Below the pieces are notes generated by a model that saw only the letters and a program-made list of their open reading frames with translations, did not search any database and had not been told where the DNA came from. Positions 1-8,599 of a DNA stretch of 64,000 nucleotides are shown piece after piece. This DNA is from Actinoplanes lutulentus (GTDB lineage Bacteria > Actinomycetota > Actinomycetes > Mycobacteriales > Micromonosporaceae). The position numbers and the translations under genes were made by a program. The first letter of the stretch is position 1; the number at the start of each line of letters is the position of its first letter. The stretch covers positions 620,001-684,000 of the forward strand of contig NZ_QLMJ01000001.1 in assembly GCF_003259845.1 (NCBI RefSeq), given 5' to 3'.

Positions 1-419
1 AACCAGAACGAACCGCTGAAGGTGGAGAACACCTCCAGGGAGAAGTTGTCCACGCAGCTGACGACCAGGTCGTACTTGCCCGCCACGAGCGTGGTGCCGA
101 TCTCGGCCGCGGCGTCGACGAAGCTCAGGCCGAGCTGGACCGGGAACCCCGCGGTGGTGGAGAAGTTCGGGTCCTGGGTCGGGGTGATGATGAAGCCGTC
201 CTGGAAGCCGTTCGGGCCGTACAGCTTGGCCAGGTAGGCGTTCGACTCGGCGGCGCATCCGGCCGAGGTGACGACCTTCGGCGCGACCAGGTCGGAACCG
301 GTCGCCGAGTCAGCGGTCCAGGTGCCGTCCGGGACGGCGGCCTGGGCGGCCGGTGAGCAGATGACGACCGCGGCGGTAGCGGCCAGCGCGGCACCGGCGG
401 CGTAGGTCTTGATCTTCAT
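1..419 (-). CDS. secreted hypothetical protein, 3' end outside window
   Basis: The reading frame opens at ATG 419 and runs off the left edge without a stop, so about 139 residues are visible. The N-terminus (MKIKTYAAG, then an Ala/Val-rich stretch ending SPAAQA) is a clear Sec signal peptide. The mature part is Ala/Thr/Val-rich and contains two Cys (in SAGCAAES and VVSCVDN), as in small extracellular immunoglobulin-like domains. It lies 21 bp downstream of a secreted PBP-like gene on the same strand, so it is probably the next gene of the pst-type operon. I do not recognise the family; function unknown. Confidence 0.7.
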   Translation of the reverse strand, partial: MKIKTYAAGAALAATAAVVICSPAAQAAVPDGTWTADSATGSDLVAPKVVTSAGCAAESNAYLAKLYGPNGFQDGFIITPTQDPNFSTTAGFPVQLGLSFVDAAAEIGTTLVAGKYDLVVSCVDNFSLEVFSTFSGSFW

Positions 420-440
420 GGGATCTGTCTCGCCTTCTGG

Positions 441-1418
441 TTACGGGGTCCGCAGGGAGGTGTCGCCACACGAGTTGTGCGGCGCGAAGCCGTACTTCTT
501 GACCGTGTTGGCGTTGGTGCAGACCTTCGACGTCGGGCCGACGAAGACCTCGGCGTACGGCGCGGTGGTGAGCTTGCCGGTCGGCACCACGTTGTAGACG
601 TCGCGCGACATGGTGGAGGCGGTGTTCAGGATGGTCGGCGCGATGCCGTCGAGCTGGCCGAGCACGGTCTTGCCATGCACGTCGGCGACCACGTTGGTGG
701 TCTGCGCCAGGTACATCGCGATCGAGTACGGCGCCACCTGCTTGGCGTCGCTCAGCAGCGTGCCGTTGTTCTCCTGCAGCGCCTTGCCGGTGGAGTCGGT
801 CTCGCCGATGCAGGTGTGGCCGGCGGTGCTGGTGAAGTTCGCGGCGTCGGTGAAGCCCAGCGACTTGAGGAAGAAGCTGCGGGTGCCCGAGCCGTACTGC
901 GGCAGCAGCGGCTTGTAGTTGGCGCCGGCCGCGCAGTTGTAGATGGTGGTCAGGTTCGCCTTGGTCAGCTTGCGGGAGATCGAGCTGTCCGAACGGACCG
1001 CGTAGGTGACCGCGTCGACGGCGAACGGTACGTAGGTGAGGTTCTTACCCGCGTACGAAGAGGCGTTGTTGCTGGAGGAGCGCGCGAAGTCGAGGCAGCC
1101 GTTGTTCGCGTCGATCGACGCGACCAGGGCGGTCACACCGGCACCGGAACCGGCGGGCCGGTTGATGGTGCAGCCTTCCTTCGGCGTGATGGTGGCAGAA
1201 CCGAACGCGTCGTAGGAGCCGATCAGCTTGCTGCCGTCGGTGCCGAGGACGACGTCGGACAGCCCGTTCATGACGCCCTCGGTGGTGTCCGAGCCGACGC
1301 CGGCGAGCTGACGGTAGGTGGGCGTGCCCGCGGGGTCGGCCTGAGCCGGCGAGCCGGCCACGACAAGCGCCGCGACCAACCCGGCCCCGACTGCTGCCAG
1401 GATCCGTTTGTTTCGCAC
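441..1418 (-). CDS. secreted periplasmic-binding-protein-like (PstS-like) substrate-binding protein
   Basis: 325 residues with an N-terminal signal peptide (MRNKRILAAVGAGL..., cleavage near SPAQA-DP) followed by a PBP-like fold. GVGSDTTEGVMNGL near the N-terminus and YGSGTRSFFLKSLG in the second half are typical of phosphate-binding-like domains. GTG 1418 is chosen because GAGAAAAGGA lies 8 nt upstream and the signal peptide begins there. An ATG at 1544 overlaps the preceding stop but would add about 42 residues without a signal peptide and would read through two hairpins. It is the third binding-protein-like gene of the operon. Ligand unknown; phosphate is inferred from context. Confidence 0.75.
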   Translation of the reverse strand: MRNKRILAAVGAGLVAALVVAGSPAQADPAGTPTYRQLAGVGSDTTEGVMNGLSDVVLGTDGSKLIGSYDAFGSATITPKEGCTINRPAGSGAGVTALVASIDANNGCLDFARSSSNNASSYAGKNLTYVPFAVDAVTYAVRSDSSISRKLTKANLTTIYNCAAGANYKPLLPQYGSGTRSFFLKSLGFTDAANFTSTAGHTCIGETDSTGKALQENNGTLLSDAKQVAPYSIAMYLAQTTNVVADVHGKTVLGQLDGIAPTILNTASTMSRDVYNVVPTGKLTTAPYAEVFVGPTSKVCTNANTVKKYGFAPHNSCGDTSLRTP

Positions 1419-1445
1419 TGCGGCTATCCTTTTCTCTGCGATTGC

Positions 1446-1533
1446 CGGCCGGACTGGCGTCCGGCCGCCGAGGTGCGGCGGCTCGTTACCGCAGCACCCA
1501 GCCGTGGCCAGGAGTGACCGCTCCTGGCCACGG
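1446..1533 (-). terminator. two intercistronic hairpins
   Basis: Between the stop of the 840-aa gene (1541) and the GTG of the next gene (1418) lie two inverted repeats: a perfect 13-bp stem (1502-1514 with 1521-1533, 6-nt loop) and a perfect 8-bp stem (1446-1453 with 1460-1467, 6-nt loop). No T-tract follows on the minus strand, so they may be attenuator or mRNA-processing/stabilising structures rather than a strict terminator. Confidence 0.5.
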
Positions 1534-1540
1534 ACGTTTC

Positions 1541-4063
1541 TCATCGCCCGGTTCTCGCGCTGCGAGATCGGGAGATCCTGAGCAGGATCGGTCCCGCCAG
1601 GGCGGCCACCGCGCCGACGACGATCGCGGCGACCAGGCCGTACCGCAGGTTGCCGAGCGGGCTGGCAGGGGTGATCCGGGTTTCGGCGACCGGGACGGCA
1701 GAGCCGTGACCAGCCGGTTTCGGGGTGGGCACCGCGGCGACCGGCCGGGAGCCGGCTGCCGGAGTGGTGGCAGCGGCAGTCGTCGGGGCCGGCGATGTCA
1801 CGGTGGCCGGCGACGTCGTGGACACGATGCCCGCGCTGGTTGTGGTGGTGGTGGCCGGCCTGGGGGTCGTCGCGGTGGTCCGCGACGGTGTCGGGGATGC
1901 GGACGGCAGCGGCACACCGGCCGTCCTGTCGAGGGTCGCCGCCACCTCACGGGTTTTCGCGCGCAGGCTGTCGGGCAGCGGCGCATATCCGAACGGCAGG
2001 GTGCCCGGCTCGACGCCGGGGGTCTGCCCGTTGCCGGCGGCATATCGCAGCAGGTCGGCATAGTCCTTGCCGGCCGCTTCGGTGATCGCGGACGGGACCG
2101 TTCCGGCATAGAGGACCGAGGTGAGCGGGTACGCGGCGGCGTCGGTGGCCGCCGGGTTCGGTGCCAGGACGCCCTCCACTGTCGCCGACTCGGTCATCGC
2201 GGACACCCCGGCGAGCAGGCCGGCCGTGGTGGGTGCGACGAACTCGCCGGCCGCGTTGCGCAGCTTCACCATCGGCAGGCCGTACCGCTCGGCGGTCGCG
2301 ACGTCGGTGACGGCGAGCACGGACCGCTTGCCCGGAGACTGCGGCGCGCCCTTCTTCCAGCCGATCACCGCGCCGACGTTGTCCCGGGCGGTGGCGTTGC
2401 GGACCAGGGTGTCACCGCGGCTGGCCGAGCGGGCCGCGTCGTGCATGTTGTTGGCGTACGGGTGCATGTCGAGCGTGCACCAGTCGAGCAGTTGCCCGGC
2501 GTCGCTGGCGAGCTTGGTGCAGTACAGATCGCTCTTCGGGAAGGTGGTCTGCGGCCACTTCAGCGCCGAGTAGACCGGGTTGACCTTGGTACCCCACTTG
2601 TCGGGCGTGCCGGTCAGGAAGGCTTTCGCCTCGGCGTCGGTGAGGATCCACTCCCAGAGCTGGGTGGCCATGTCGGTCTGCCCGACGCCGACCAGCGCGT
2701 CGCCGAAGGAGAGCGGCAGCTGGTTGCCGCTTGCGGCGTTGTCCTTGTCGTCGGGGATCCAGTCCGGGTTCAGCTCGCGGAACTCCTCGTCGTAGCTGAG
2801 CCCGAACGGGTTCTCCGCCACCGGGGTGTGCTTCGCGTCGGCGCCGGCCGGATAGGTCTGTGTCAGCAGCTTGGCGACCAGGCGTGGCGTCAGTTTCAGG
2901 TCGGGCAGCCGTTTGCCCTCCTTGAGCTGCTGCTCCGCGCTCGCGCCGAGGCCGGACTGCCAGTCGATGTTCATCGCGATGGTCAGCCCGGAGACGGCGA
3001 CCGGCGCGTACACCTCGGGTCTGGCCGGATCCGGGGTGGCCGGGCGGTTGACGAAGACGAGGCCCGGGTCGGTGGCGGCGAGCCGGTCGCGAGCCAGCTC
3101 GTCGGTGGTCTGCGAGAAACCGAAGACGCGGGTGCTGCCGCTGCCGGCACAGAGTGCGGGCTGCCAGCGCAGGATCGCCTCGCTGATCGCCTCGGCGCCC
3201 ACGGTGCGGCGCTCGGCGCTGCCGAGCGGGCAGGCCCGGCCGATCGGCTGGAACTTCAGGGGTACGACGATGCGGTGCGCCCAGTTGGTGGCGCTCAGCG
3301 GTGACGAGTCGAGCCAGCGGTGCGGTTTGGCGTCGCCGGTGCTGCCGTCCACCTCGGTGGCGCCGCGCGGGACGACGACCAGCCAGCAGGGGCGGCCGGT
3401 GCCGTCGGTCAGCAGCGCGCCGCAGCCCAGGCCGGGCGCCTCGGCGAGGGTCTGCACCTCGAAGAACTCCTCGCCGGCGCCGTCACCACCGGTCCGGCCG
3501 TACGGGATCTCGTTCGTGGTGGTGGCGTCGAAGTACTCGTTGCCTGGCTTGCCCTCGATGGTGGTGCCGTCGAACGCGGTGAACGGGACATACTGCGGGT
3601 TGCCGGTGTCCGGCATCGTGATCGTTTCGAGCGGGTCGCGCAGGCCGGCCGGGCAGGTCTTGGCCTTCTCGGCCTCGGGCGAGCAGTACGGCGCGTAGGT
3701 GACCTGCCGTGATCCGGTCCAGGAGCCGCCGCGGGCGTCGGTGTAGAGCGTGCCGAACTGGCACTGCTCGCGGGCCGGCCCGGTCGCGGCGTCGCCCCAG
3801 CACTGCATGATCTGCAGGTAGTCGGTGTGCACGGCGCTGTCGGCGGTGGGCTTGCCACCGGTCCAGGTGACGTTGACGACCTGGTTGATCAGGTTGGTGG
3901 TCTGCGCGACGGTGACCTTGAGGTCGGCGTAATCGCCGGCTCCGGCGACGGTCACCGCGGATCCCGCGGCCGCGGCCGGGCGGGTGTCCTGCAGAAAAAC
4001 CAGACCCGAGAGTACGGCCAGAGCAGTCGCCAGCACGGCGGAGCTGATGCGTCGTGGTGTCAT
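1541..4063 (-). CDS. large secreted, C-terminally membrane-anchored PBP-like protein of the pst operon
   Basis: 840 residues. Signal peptide at 1-33 (MTPRRISSAVLATALAVLSG... to AAAA), and an extracellular part with several Cys. A middle section (near VFGFSQTTDELARD and VAVSGLTIAMNID) resembles the second lobe of phosphate-binding PBP-like domains. A Pro/Thr/Ser-rich linker (about 710-790) leads to one transmembrane helix (YGLVAAIVVGAVAALAGPIL) and a basic tail (RISRSRSARTGR). The start overlaps the PstS stop by 4 nt (ATGA), so translation is coupled. It probably presents or captures substrate at the cell surface for the permease; this is inferred from context only. Confidence 0.7.
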   Translation of the reverse strand: MTPRRISSAVLATALAVLSGLVFLQDTRPAAAAGSAVTVAGAGDYADLKVTVAQTTNLINQVVNVTWTGGKPTADSAVHTDYLQIMQCWGDAATGPAREQCQFGTLYTDARGGSWTGSRQVTYAPYCSPEAEKAKTCPAGLRDPLETITMPDTGNPQYVPFTAFDGTTIEGKPGNEYFDATTTNEIPYGRTGGDGAGEEFFEVQTLAEAPGLGCGALLTDGTGRPCWLVVVPRGATEVDGSTGDAKPHRWLDSSPLSATNWAHRIVVPLKFQPIGRACPLGSAERRTVGAEAISEAILRWQPALCAGSGSTRVFGFSQTTDELARDRLAATDPGLVFVNRPATPDPARPEVYAPVAVSGLTIAMNIDWQSGLGASAEQQLKEGKRLPDLKLTPRLVAKLLTQTYPAGADAKHTPVAENPFGLSYDEEFRELNPDWIPDDKDNAASGNQLPLSFGDALVGVGQTDMATQLWEWILTDAEAKAFLTGTPDKWGTKVNPVYSALKWPQTTFPKSDLYCTKLASDAGQLLDWCTLDMHPYANNMHDAARSASRGDTLVRNATARDNVGAVIGWKKGAPQSPGKRSVLAVTDVATAERYGLPMVKLRNAAGEFVAPTTAGLLAGVSAMTESATVEGVLAPNPAATDAAAYPLTSVLYAGTVPSAITEAAGKDYADLLRYAAGNGQTPGVEPGTLPFGYAPLPDSLRAKTREVAATLDRTAGVPLPSASPTPSRTTATTPRPATTTTTSAGIVSTTSPATVTSPAPTTAAATTPAAGSRPVAAVPTPKPAGHGSAVPVAETRITPASPLGNLRYGLVAAIVVGAVAALAGPILLRISRSRSARTGR

Positions 4064-5793
4064 CGACGATCACCGTTGCCGAACCGGTCTCCGCCGCTGA
4101 ATCGGCGGGCGATCAGCGGCGGGCCGACGGTGAGGCCGACGAGCAGGGCGCAGGCCAGGCCGATGAGGACCGTCTTGAGGGTGGGGTCGAGTTGAACGCC
4201 GACCGTCACCGGCACGGCCAGGGCGCTGTTGTCGCCGACGAGCTGGCCGCTGCCGCCGCCGGCGCCGGTTCCGCCACCGGAGATGACCTGGCCGGTGTCC
4301 GGGTCGACCACCGGCGCCGCGCCGCCGGCCGGAGTGCCGGTTCCGGTGCCTGTTCCCGTACCGCCGGTCGGGGATCCGCTGGTCGCGCCGGTGGCCGGGG
4401 TGCCACCTGTCGTCCCACCACCGCCGGTGGAACCGCCACCGCCGGTCGATCCGCCGCCGTTGTTGCTCCCGCCTCCGCCGGTGTTGCCTCCGCCGCCGGT
4501 GGTCGGGGTGTCCTGAGGCGCGCCGCCGGTGCCGGTGCCGCACTGGGTGCTGCCGGCCTTGTCACAGGCCGGCGGGTACGGAGCCTTCTTCGCGAGCGTG
4601 TTGGTGCCGTCGGACGAGAACGTCGGGTTGTTGCACTTCGTGATGTCGACGGCCTGGCTGTCCACCCCGGGGATCCGTTTGACCTGGTCGAGGCCGGCCT
4701 TGACCAGGTTGATCGGCAACGGCGAGTACCCGAGGTCGTCGGCCTGCTGCTGGCCCTCGCAGAGGAAGTAGTAGGAGAAGTCGCCGAGGGTCTTGCCCTT
4801 GCTCTTCTTGAACCGGGCGTTCTCCTCGTCAACCGGGATCAGCATGTAGCTGTAGCTCGACAGCGGATAGGTACGCGCGTCGTTGTACGTGTAAACCGGC
4901 TGCAGATCCTGGGTGAGATAGTCCGGCGAGCTCTTGTCCGTGTTGATCTTCGCGGCCATCAGGGCCACCGCGACCGACTGATACGTCGGCTCGACGTAGA
5001 AGTCCTTCGCGTTGCGGATCTTCGCGACCGGGAATTTCAGGTTCCGGGCGTACGAGTACTCGACGTACGTGATCGCGCCGACGCTGGAGGGCTGGGCCAC
5101 GTAACCGGCGACGTTCTGCGAGCCGGACTGCGCGGTCATGGCACTGCCCTGCAACAGCGGGTAGATGCTGGTCACGCCGCACGGGTTGGACCGGCCGGCC
5201 TTCGCGCAGTACGCGTTCCACACGCTCGCGTGCTGGCTGCTCATCCAGGTGGTGAGCTGCGCCGTGGTGCCGGAGCCGTCCGAGCGGACCACCGGGACGA
5301 TCTTGCGGGCCGGCAGCGTGAGGCCCGGGTTGTCGGCCTTGATCGCCGGGTCGCTCCAGTTGGTGATGACGTTCGTGAAGATCTTCGCGACCGTGTCGCC
5401 GGACAGCCGCAGGTTGGTGACCTTCCGGCCGCCGATCTCCAGGTTGTACATGAACGCGGTGCCACCGGCCACGATCGGCATGTACGCGAACGGGAACTTC
5501 GGCCGGGCCTCACTGGCGGCGCCGTCGTCCTTGCCGTACGGGATCTCCGAGACCCCGAAGTCGGTCAGGCCACTGGCGAACTGGTTGCGCCCGAAGGTGG
5601 AGCCGCCGCCGGAGTAGTTGATGCGCATGCCGTACTGCTCGACGTTTGATGTCCACTGCTCGATGGCGTTCTGACTCCAGGTGGAGCCGGAGCCGGTGAT
5701 CGGCACGTAGGCCGCGGATGCCGGCAGCGCGGTGACGGCGAGGACCGCCAGCACCGTCGCCGCCGAGCAGACGGCTCTCAACAGGGTTTTCAC
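4060..5793 (-). CDS. pstS: phosphate ABC transporter substrate-binding protein PstS, membrane-anchored variant
   Basis: 577 residues. The signal peptide ends at ALPASA; the mature protein starts AYVPITGSGSTWSQ. GSGSTW, the SGGGSTFGR segment and RSDGSGTT are the classic phosphate-binding loops of PstS. After the binding domain comes a linker of roughly 100 residues rich in Gly, Thr and Pro (GGGGSTGGGG-type runs), then a transmembrane helix (TVLIGLACALLVGLTVGP) and a basic tail. Most actinobacterial PstS proteins are lipoproteins; this one has no lipobox and is tethered at its C-terminus instead. It overlaps pstA by 4 nt upstream and the 840-aa gene by 4 nt downstream. Confidence 0.85.
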   Translation of the reverse strand: MKTLLRAVCSAATVLAVLAVTALPASAAYVPITGSGSTWSQNAIEQWTSNVEQYGMRINYSGGGSTFGRNQFASGLTDFGVSEIPYGKDDGAASEARPKFPFAYMPIVAGGTAFMYNLEIGGRKVTNLRLSGDTVAKIFTNVITNWSDPAIKADNPGLTLPARKIVPVVRSDGSGTTAQLTTWMSSQHASVWNAYCAKAGRSNPCGVTSIYPLLQGSAMTAQSGSQNVAGYVAQPSSVGAITYVEYSYARNLKFPVAKIRNAKDFYVEPTYQSVAVALMAAKINTDKSSPDYLTQDLQPVYTYNDARTYPLSSYSYMLIPVDEENARFKKSKGKTLGDFSYYFLCEGQQQADDLGYSPLPINLVKAGLDQVKRIPGVDSQAVDITKCNNPTFSSDGTNTLAKKAPYPPACDKAGSTQCGTGTGGAPQDTPTTGGGGNTGGGGSNNGGGSTGGGGSTGGGGTTGGTPATGATSGSPTGGTGTGTGTGTPAGGAAPVVDPDTGQVISGGGTGAGGGSGQLVGDNSALAVPVTVGVQLDPTLKTVLIGLACALLVGLTVGPPLIARRFSGGDRFGNGDRR

Positions 5794-6995
5794 GGGATCT
5801 CTTCTCCTGCCGGAGTCGTCACTGGTGCGGAAGCTTCCCTGCGCTGGAAGCGGGCGAAGTCCCGGGCCGACGCGCGGGCCCGGGCCCGGCGCTGTCGCGG
5901 GGTCAGCTCCTGCGGTCCGCGGCCGCCGACCAGGCGGGCGATCACGAACAGCAGCAGGACCAGGACCATCAGCAGGGCGGCGGTGCCGTAACCGCGGGCC
6001 ACCACGTTCGGTTCCGGCGACTTGATCAACATGAAGGTGGCGAGCGGCAGGGAGACCTGCGGATCGTGGAATGCGTCGGTGTTGAGCGCCTTGGTGTACC
6101 CGGCCGTGAGCAGCACCGGCGAGGTCTCACCGATGCCACGGGCGGTGGCCAGGATGATCGCGGTGGCCAGACCGGGCCGGGCGGTGGGCAGCACCACGGT
6201 CCAGGCGGTCCGCCACCGGCTGGCGCCGAGCGCGAACGACGCCTCCTTGAGGTGGCCGGGCACGAGCCGGAGCACCACATCGGCGGCCCGGATCATGATC
6301 GGCAGCATCATCACGCTGATCGCCAGGGAGGCGGCGAAGCCGGACGGCTCGAAGCCGAAGATCAGCAGGACGGTGGCGTAGATGAACAGCCCGGCGACGA
6401 TCGACGGCAGGGCGGTCATCGCCTCGACGACGGTACGCACCAGCCGGGGGAACGGCCCGCGCAGCTCGGAGAGGAACAGCGCGCAGAGCAGGCCGACCGG
6501 GATCGTGATGAGCAGTGCCAGGCCGATCTGCTCCAGGGTGCCGACCAGGGCGTGCAGTCCGCCGCCCTCGGTCAGCGGGGCGAGCGGGCCGGTGACGCTC
6601 AGGTCCTCGGTGAAGAAGTTCGGGTGCACCAGCGCGCTGAAGCCCTTGATCAGCGTGAAGCTGACGACGAAGACCAGCGCGACCAGCAGCAGGGCGGCCA
6701 GGCCGTGCACGATCGCGGAGACCAGCCGGTCGCGGACCGAGGGGCCGTCGCCGTCGAGCCAGAGCAGGACGGCGTACAGGGCCAGGAATGCCACGAACGC
6801 GACGACGACGAAGCCGAGGGCGCCGGAGAACGGGGCGATCCAGTAGAAGATCAGGGCGGTCAGGCAGACGGCTGCCACGGCGGCGCCGATCGCCGTGAGG
6901 ACGTCCTCGGACCGGAGGGTCGCGGTGTTCCGGCGTACCTCAGGCGCTTGATCTTGAAGTTGATCTTGATCTCTATCGGACAGCAGAGTCATCAC
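5790..6995 (-). CDS. pstA: phosphate ABC transporter permease PstA
   Basis: 401 residues, an inner-membrane permease subunit. A hydrophilic N-terminus is followed by extra hydrophobic segments (about 35-110) and the MetI-like permease core with TLEQIGLALLITIPVGLLC, EAMTALPSIVAGLF and the ABC-coupling loop EASFALGASRWRTAW. It is longer than Escherichia coli PstA because of the N-terminal extension and a basic C-terminal tail (RQRRARARASARDFARF). The start overlaps the pstC stop by 4 nt and the stop overlaps the pstS start by 4 nt. It forms the channel with PstC; the ATPase must be encoded elsewhere. Confidence 0.9.
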   Translation of the reverse strand: MMTLLSDRDQDQLQDQAPEVRRNTATLRSEDVLTAIGAAVAAVCLTALIFYWIAPFSGALGFVVVAFVAFLALYAVLLWLDGDGPSVRDRLVSAIVHGLAALLLVALVFVVSFTLIKGFSALVHPNFFTEDLSVTGPLAPLTEGGGLHALVGTLEQIGLALLITIPVGLLCALFLSELRGPFPRLVRTVVEAMTALPSIVAGLFIYATVLLIFGFEPSGFAASLAISVMMLPIMIRAADVVLRLVPGHLKEASFALGASRWRTAWTVVLPTARPGLATAIILATARGIGETSPVLLTAGYTKALNTDAFHDPQVSLPLATFMLIKSPEPNVVARGYGTAALLMVLVLLLFVIARLVGGRGPQELTPRQRRARARASARDFARFQRREASAPVTTPAGEEIP

Positions 6996-7981
6996 GCCTC
7001 GCTCTCGGCGCCGGAGCGGCTGCGGGCCACGATGATCCCGGCGCCGAAGTTGACGACCAGGGTCATCAGGAACAGGGCCACACCGGCGGCCATCAGGGCG
7101 GAGAGCGCGACCGGGCCGGCCTCGCCGTAACGCAGCGCGATCAGCGCGGAGACCGAGTTGGCGCCGTTCTGCAGGATGTGCGGCTGGATCGAGAAGACCG
7201 GCGAGATGATCAGGTAGACGGCGATGGTCTCGCCGAGAGCGCGGCCGAGGCCGAGCATGGTGCCGCCGATCATGCCGCCGCGGCCGAACGGCAGGACCAC
7301 CGAGCGGATCATGCCCCAGCGGGTGGCGCCGAGCGCGAAGGCGCCCTCACGCTCACCGATCGGCGCCTGCGAGAACGCCTCGCGCATGATCGAGCAGATC
7401 ACCGGGGCGATCATCATGGCGACGACCATGCCGGCGATGAAGGTCGACGAGGTGTAGACGGTTTCGGTCGCGAGCGGGTCGCGCGGATCCGAGCCGGTGA
7501 CCTTGAAGAAGGGGATCCAGGACAGGTACGTGGCGAGCCAGCGCGCCAGGCCGATGACGTGTCCTTGCAGGAAGGCGAACCCCCAGAGGCCGTAGACGAC
7601 GCTGGGCACCGCGGCCATCAGGTCGACGAGGCCGATCAGGGCCGGGCGGAGGCCGCGCGGGGCATATTCGGACACGTAGAGGGCCATGCCGATGGCCAGC
7701 GGCACCGCGATGCCGATCGCGACGCCGGCGATCAGGACGGTGCCGGTGAGCACCGCGGCGATGCCGAAGTTGCCGGAGTCGGGCTCCCACTTCTCGGTGG
7801 TCAGGAACGACCAGCCGGCGATGCCGAGCGCGTCGGCGGCCTTGTCGAACAGGAACGCGCCGACCAGCGTCATCAGAAGGAGGACGCCGGCGCCGGCCAG
7901 CCGCAGCACGACACGGTAGACACGGTCCGGGCCGCCGGAAGGCCGCAGCCTGCGGCGCTGCTCGATGATGACGGTGGTCAT
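6992..7981 (-). CDS. pstC: phosphate ABC transporter permease PstC
   Basis: 329 residues with six predicted membrane helices. PstC hallmarks include the helix after SGGPDRVYRVVLR, the periplasmic KWEPDSGNFGI segment (the family usually has W.P....FGi), DLMAAVPSVVYGLWG, and the ABC-interaction loop GAFALGATRWGMIRSV. It is the first permease gene of the operon; its ATG overlaps the stop of the small upstream gene by 4 nt and its stop overlaps pstA. It pairs with PstA to import inorganic phosphate. Confidence 0.92.
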   Translation of the reverse strand: MTTVIIEQRRRLRPSGGPDRVYRVVLRLAGAGVLLLMTLVGAFLFDKAADALGIAGWSFLTTEKWEPDSGNFGIAAVLTGTVLIAGVAIGIAVPLAIGMALYVSEYAPRGLRPALIGLVDLMAAVPSVVYGLWGFAFLQGHVIGLARWLATYLSWIPFFKVTGSDPRDPLATETVYTSSTFIAGMVVAMMIAPVICSIMREAFSQAPIGEREGAFALGATRWGMIRSVVLPFGRGGMIGGTMLGLGRALGETIAVYLIISPVFSIQPHILQNGANSVSALIALRYGEAGPVALSALMAAGVALFLMTLVVNFGAGIIVARSRSGAESEA

Positions 7982-8331
7982 ATCCGGACCCGGACCGGCA
8001 TTTCGCCGAGTTCGGCGCCGGCCAGCAGGCCGAGCACCACCGCGGCGGCCTGAGCGGCCTGGATGCGGCGCTGGTAATCGCGGCTGGCGACCGCGACGAC
8101 GGCGCCGCCGGCCTCCATCCGCCAGCGCCAGGCGGTGGCGCCGGAGCGCACGATCGTGACGCTCAGCTCGGCGGCGTGCTGCTGCGCCCAGCGGGCGGCA
8201 GCCCGGCAGGCGTCGATGTCGGGGAACATCGCGGGCGCTCGGCCCAGGTCCCGATTGTTGGTGGTGAGCAGTCGCCAGCTGACAAAGTCGCTCGATCGAC
8301 TACGGAGAAATCCGAAACGTGCCGCAGCCAC
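7978..8331 (-). CDS. small DUF1508/YegP-like protein at head of the pst operon
   Basis: 117 residues from GTG 8331, which has GAGGCGG about 5 nt upstream; the frame is open to 8403. Two short repeats are visible: SWRLLTTNNRDLGRAPAMFPD and AWRWRMEAGGAVVAVASRDY followed by an Ala-rich helix. This W.W.L...N...a.S..y pattern resembles DUF1508 (YegP) units, whose function is unknown. Translation is coupled to pstC by a 4-nt overlap, so it may modulate or report on the transporter. Family assignment is by eye and moderate; the exact start is uncertain. Confidence 0.55.
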   Translation of the reverse strand: MAAARFGFLRSRSSDFVSWRLLTTNNRDLGRAPAMFPDIDACRAAARWAQQHAAELSVTIVRSGATAWRWRMEAGGAVVAVASRDYQRRIQAAQAAAVVLGLLAGAELGEMPVRVRI

Positions 8332-8398
8332 AGTTCCGCCTCGTCTGATGGTGGAGACACACGCCGCGCGTGCGATTGCACACGGTTGTGTGCCTCCG

Positions 8399-8427
8399 TA
8401 CACAGTCGATACACAGACGGTTAACAG
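8399..8427 (-). promoter_or_regulatory. candidate PHO-box: three 7-mers in an 11-nt period
   Basis: TACACAG-N4-TACACAG-N4-TTAACAG lies about 70 bp upstream of the first gene of the pst operon. Direct 7-bp repeats separated by 4 bp are the known binding architecture of PhoP-type OmpR-family response regulators. A 6-bp inverted repeat (8378-8383 with 8388-8393) sits beside it. The divergent gene at 8600 could share the region. Nothing else is recognised in 8332-8599. Confidence 0.5.
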
Positions 8428-8599
8428 CAGACGCAGCGCAGGCGTCCGAGATCGCGGAAAGGGCCGTTAACGTGCGACTTCCGGCTAGTTGATCTTTAGG
8501 GCAGAACCGCCGATCCGCGACATCAGGCCCTGATCCACAACGACCTGACGGACCTCGACTAGCATTTGCTGCGTTCGGCAAGCGGTGAGGCGAGGCGAC

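Noticed and set aside
1419..1544. ATG 1544 as start of the third binding-protein gene
   Set aside because: It would add about 42 residues in front of a signal peptide and translate two hairpins; GTG 1418 has a good ribosome binding site.
1442..3304. 620-aa plus-strand frame
   Set aside because: Antisense shadow of the 840-aa secreted protein; no ribosome binding site or motif.
4054..5649. Long plus-strand frame antisense to pstS
   Set aside because: Arg/Gly/Val-rich product without domains; mirrors the third codon position bias of pstS, which has a signal peptide and phosphate-binding motifs.
8420..8471. Pair of GTTAAC hexamers (8420-8425, 8466-8471) as a regulator site
   Set aside because: Spacing of 46 bp and lack of further similarity; the first copy is already part of the triple 7-mer repeat.
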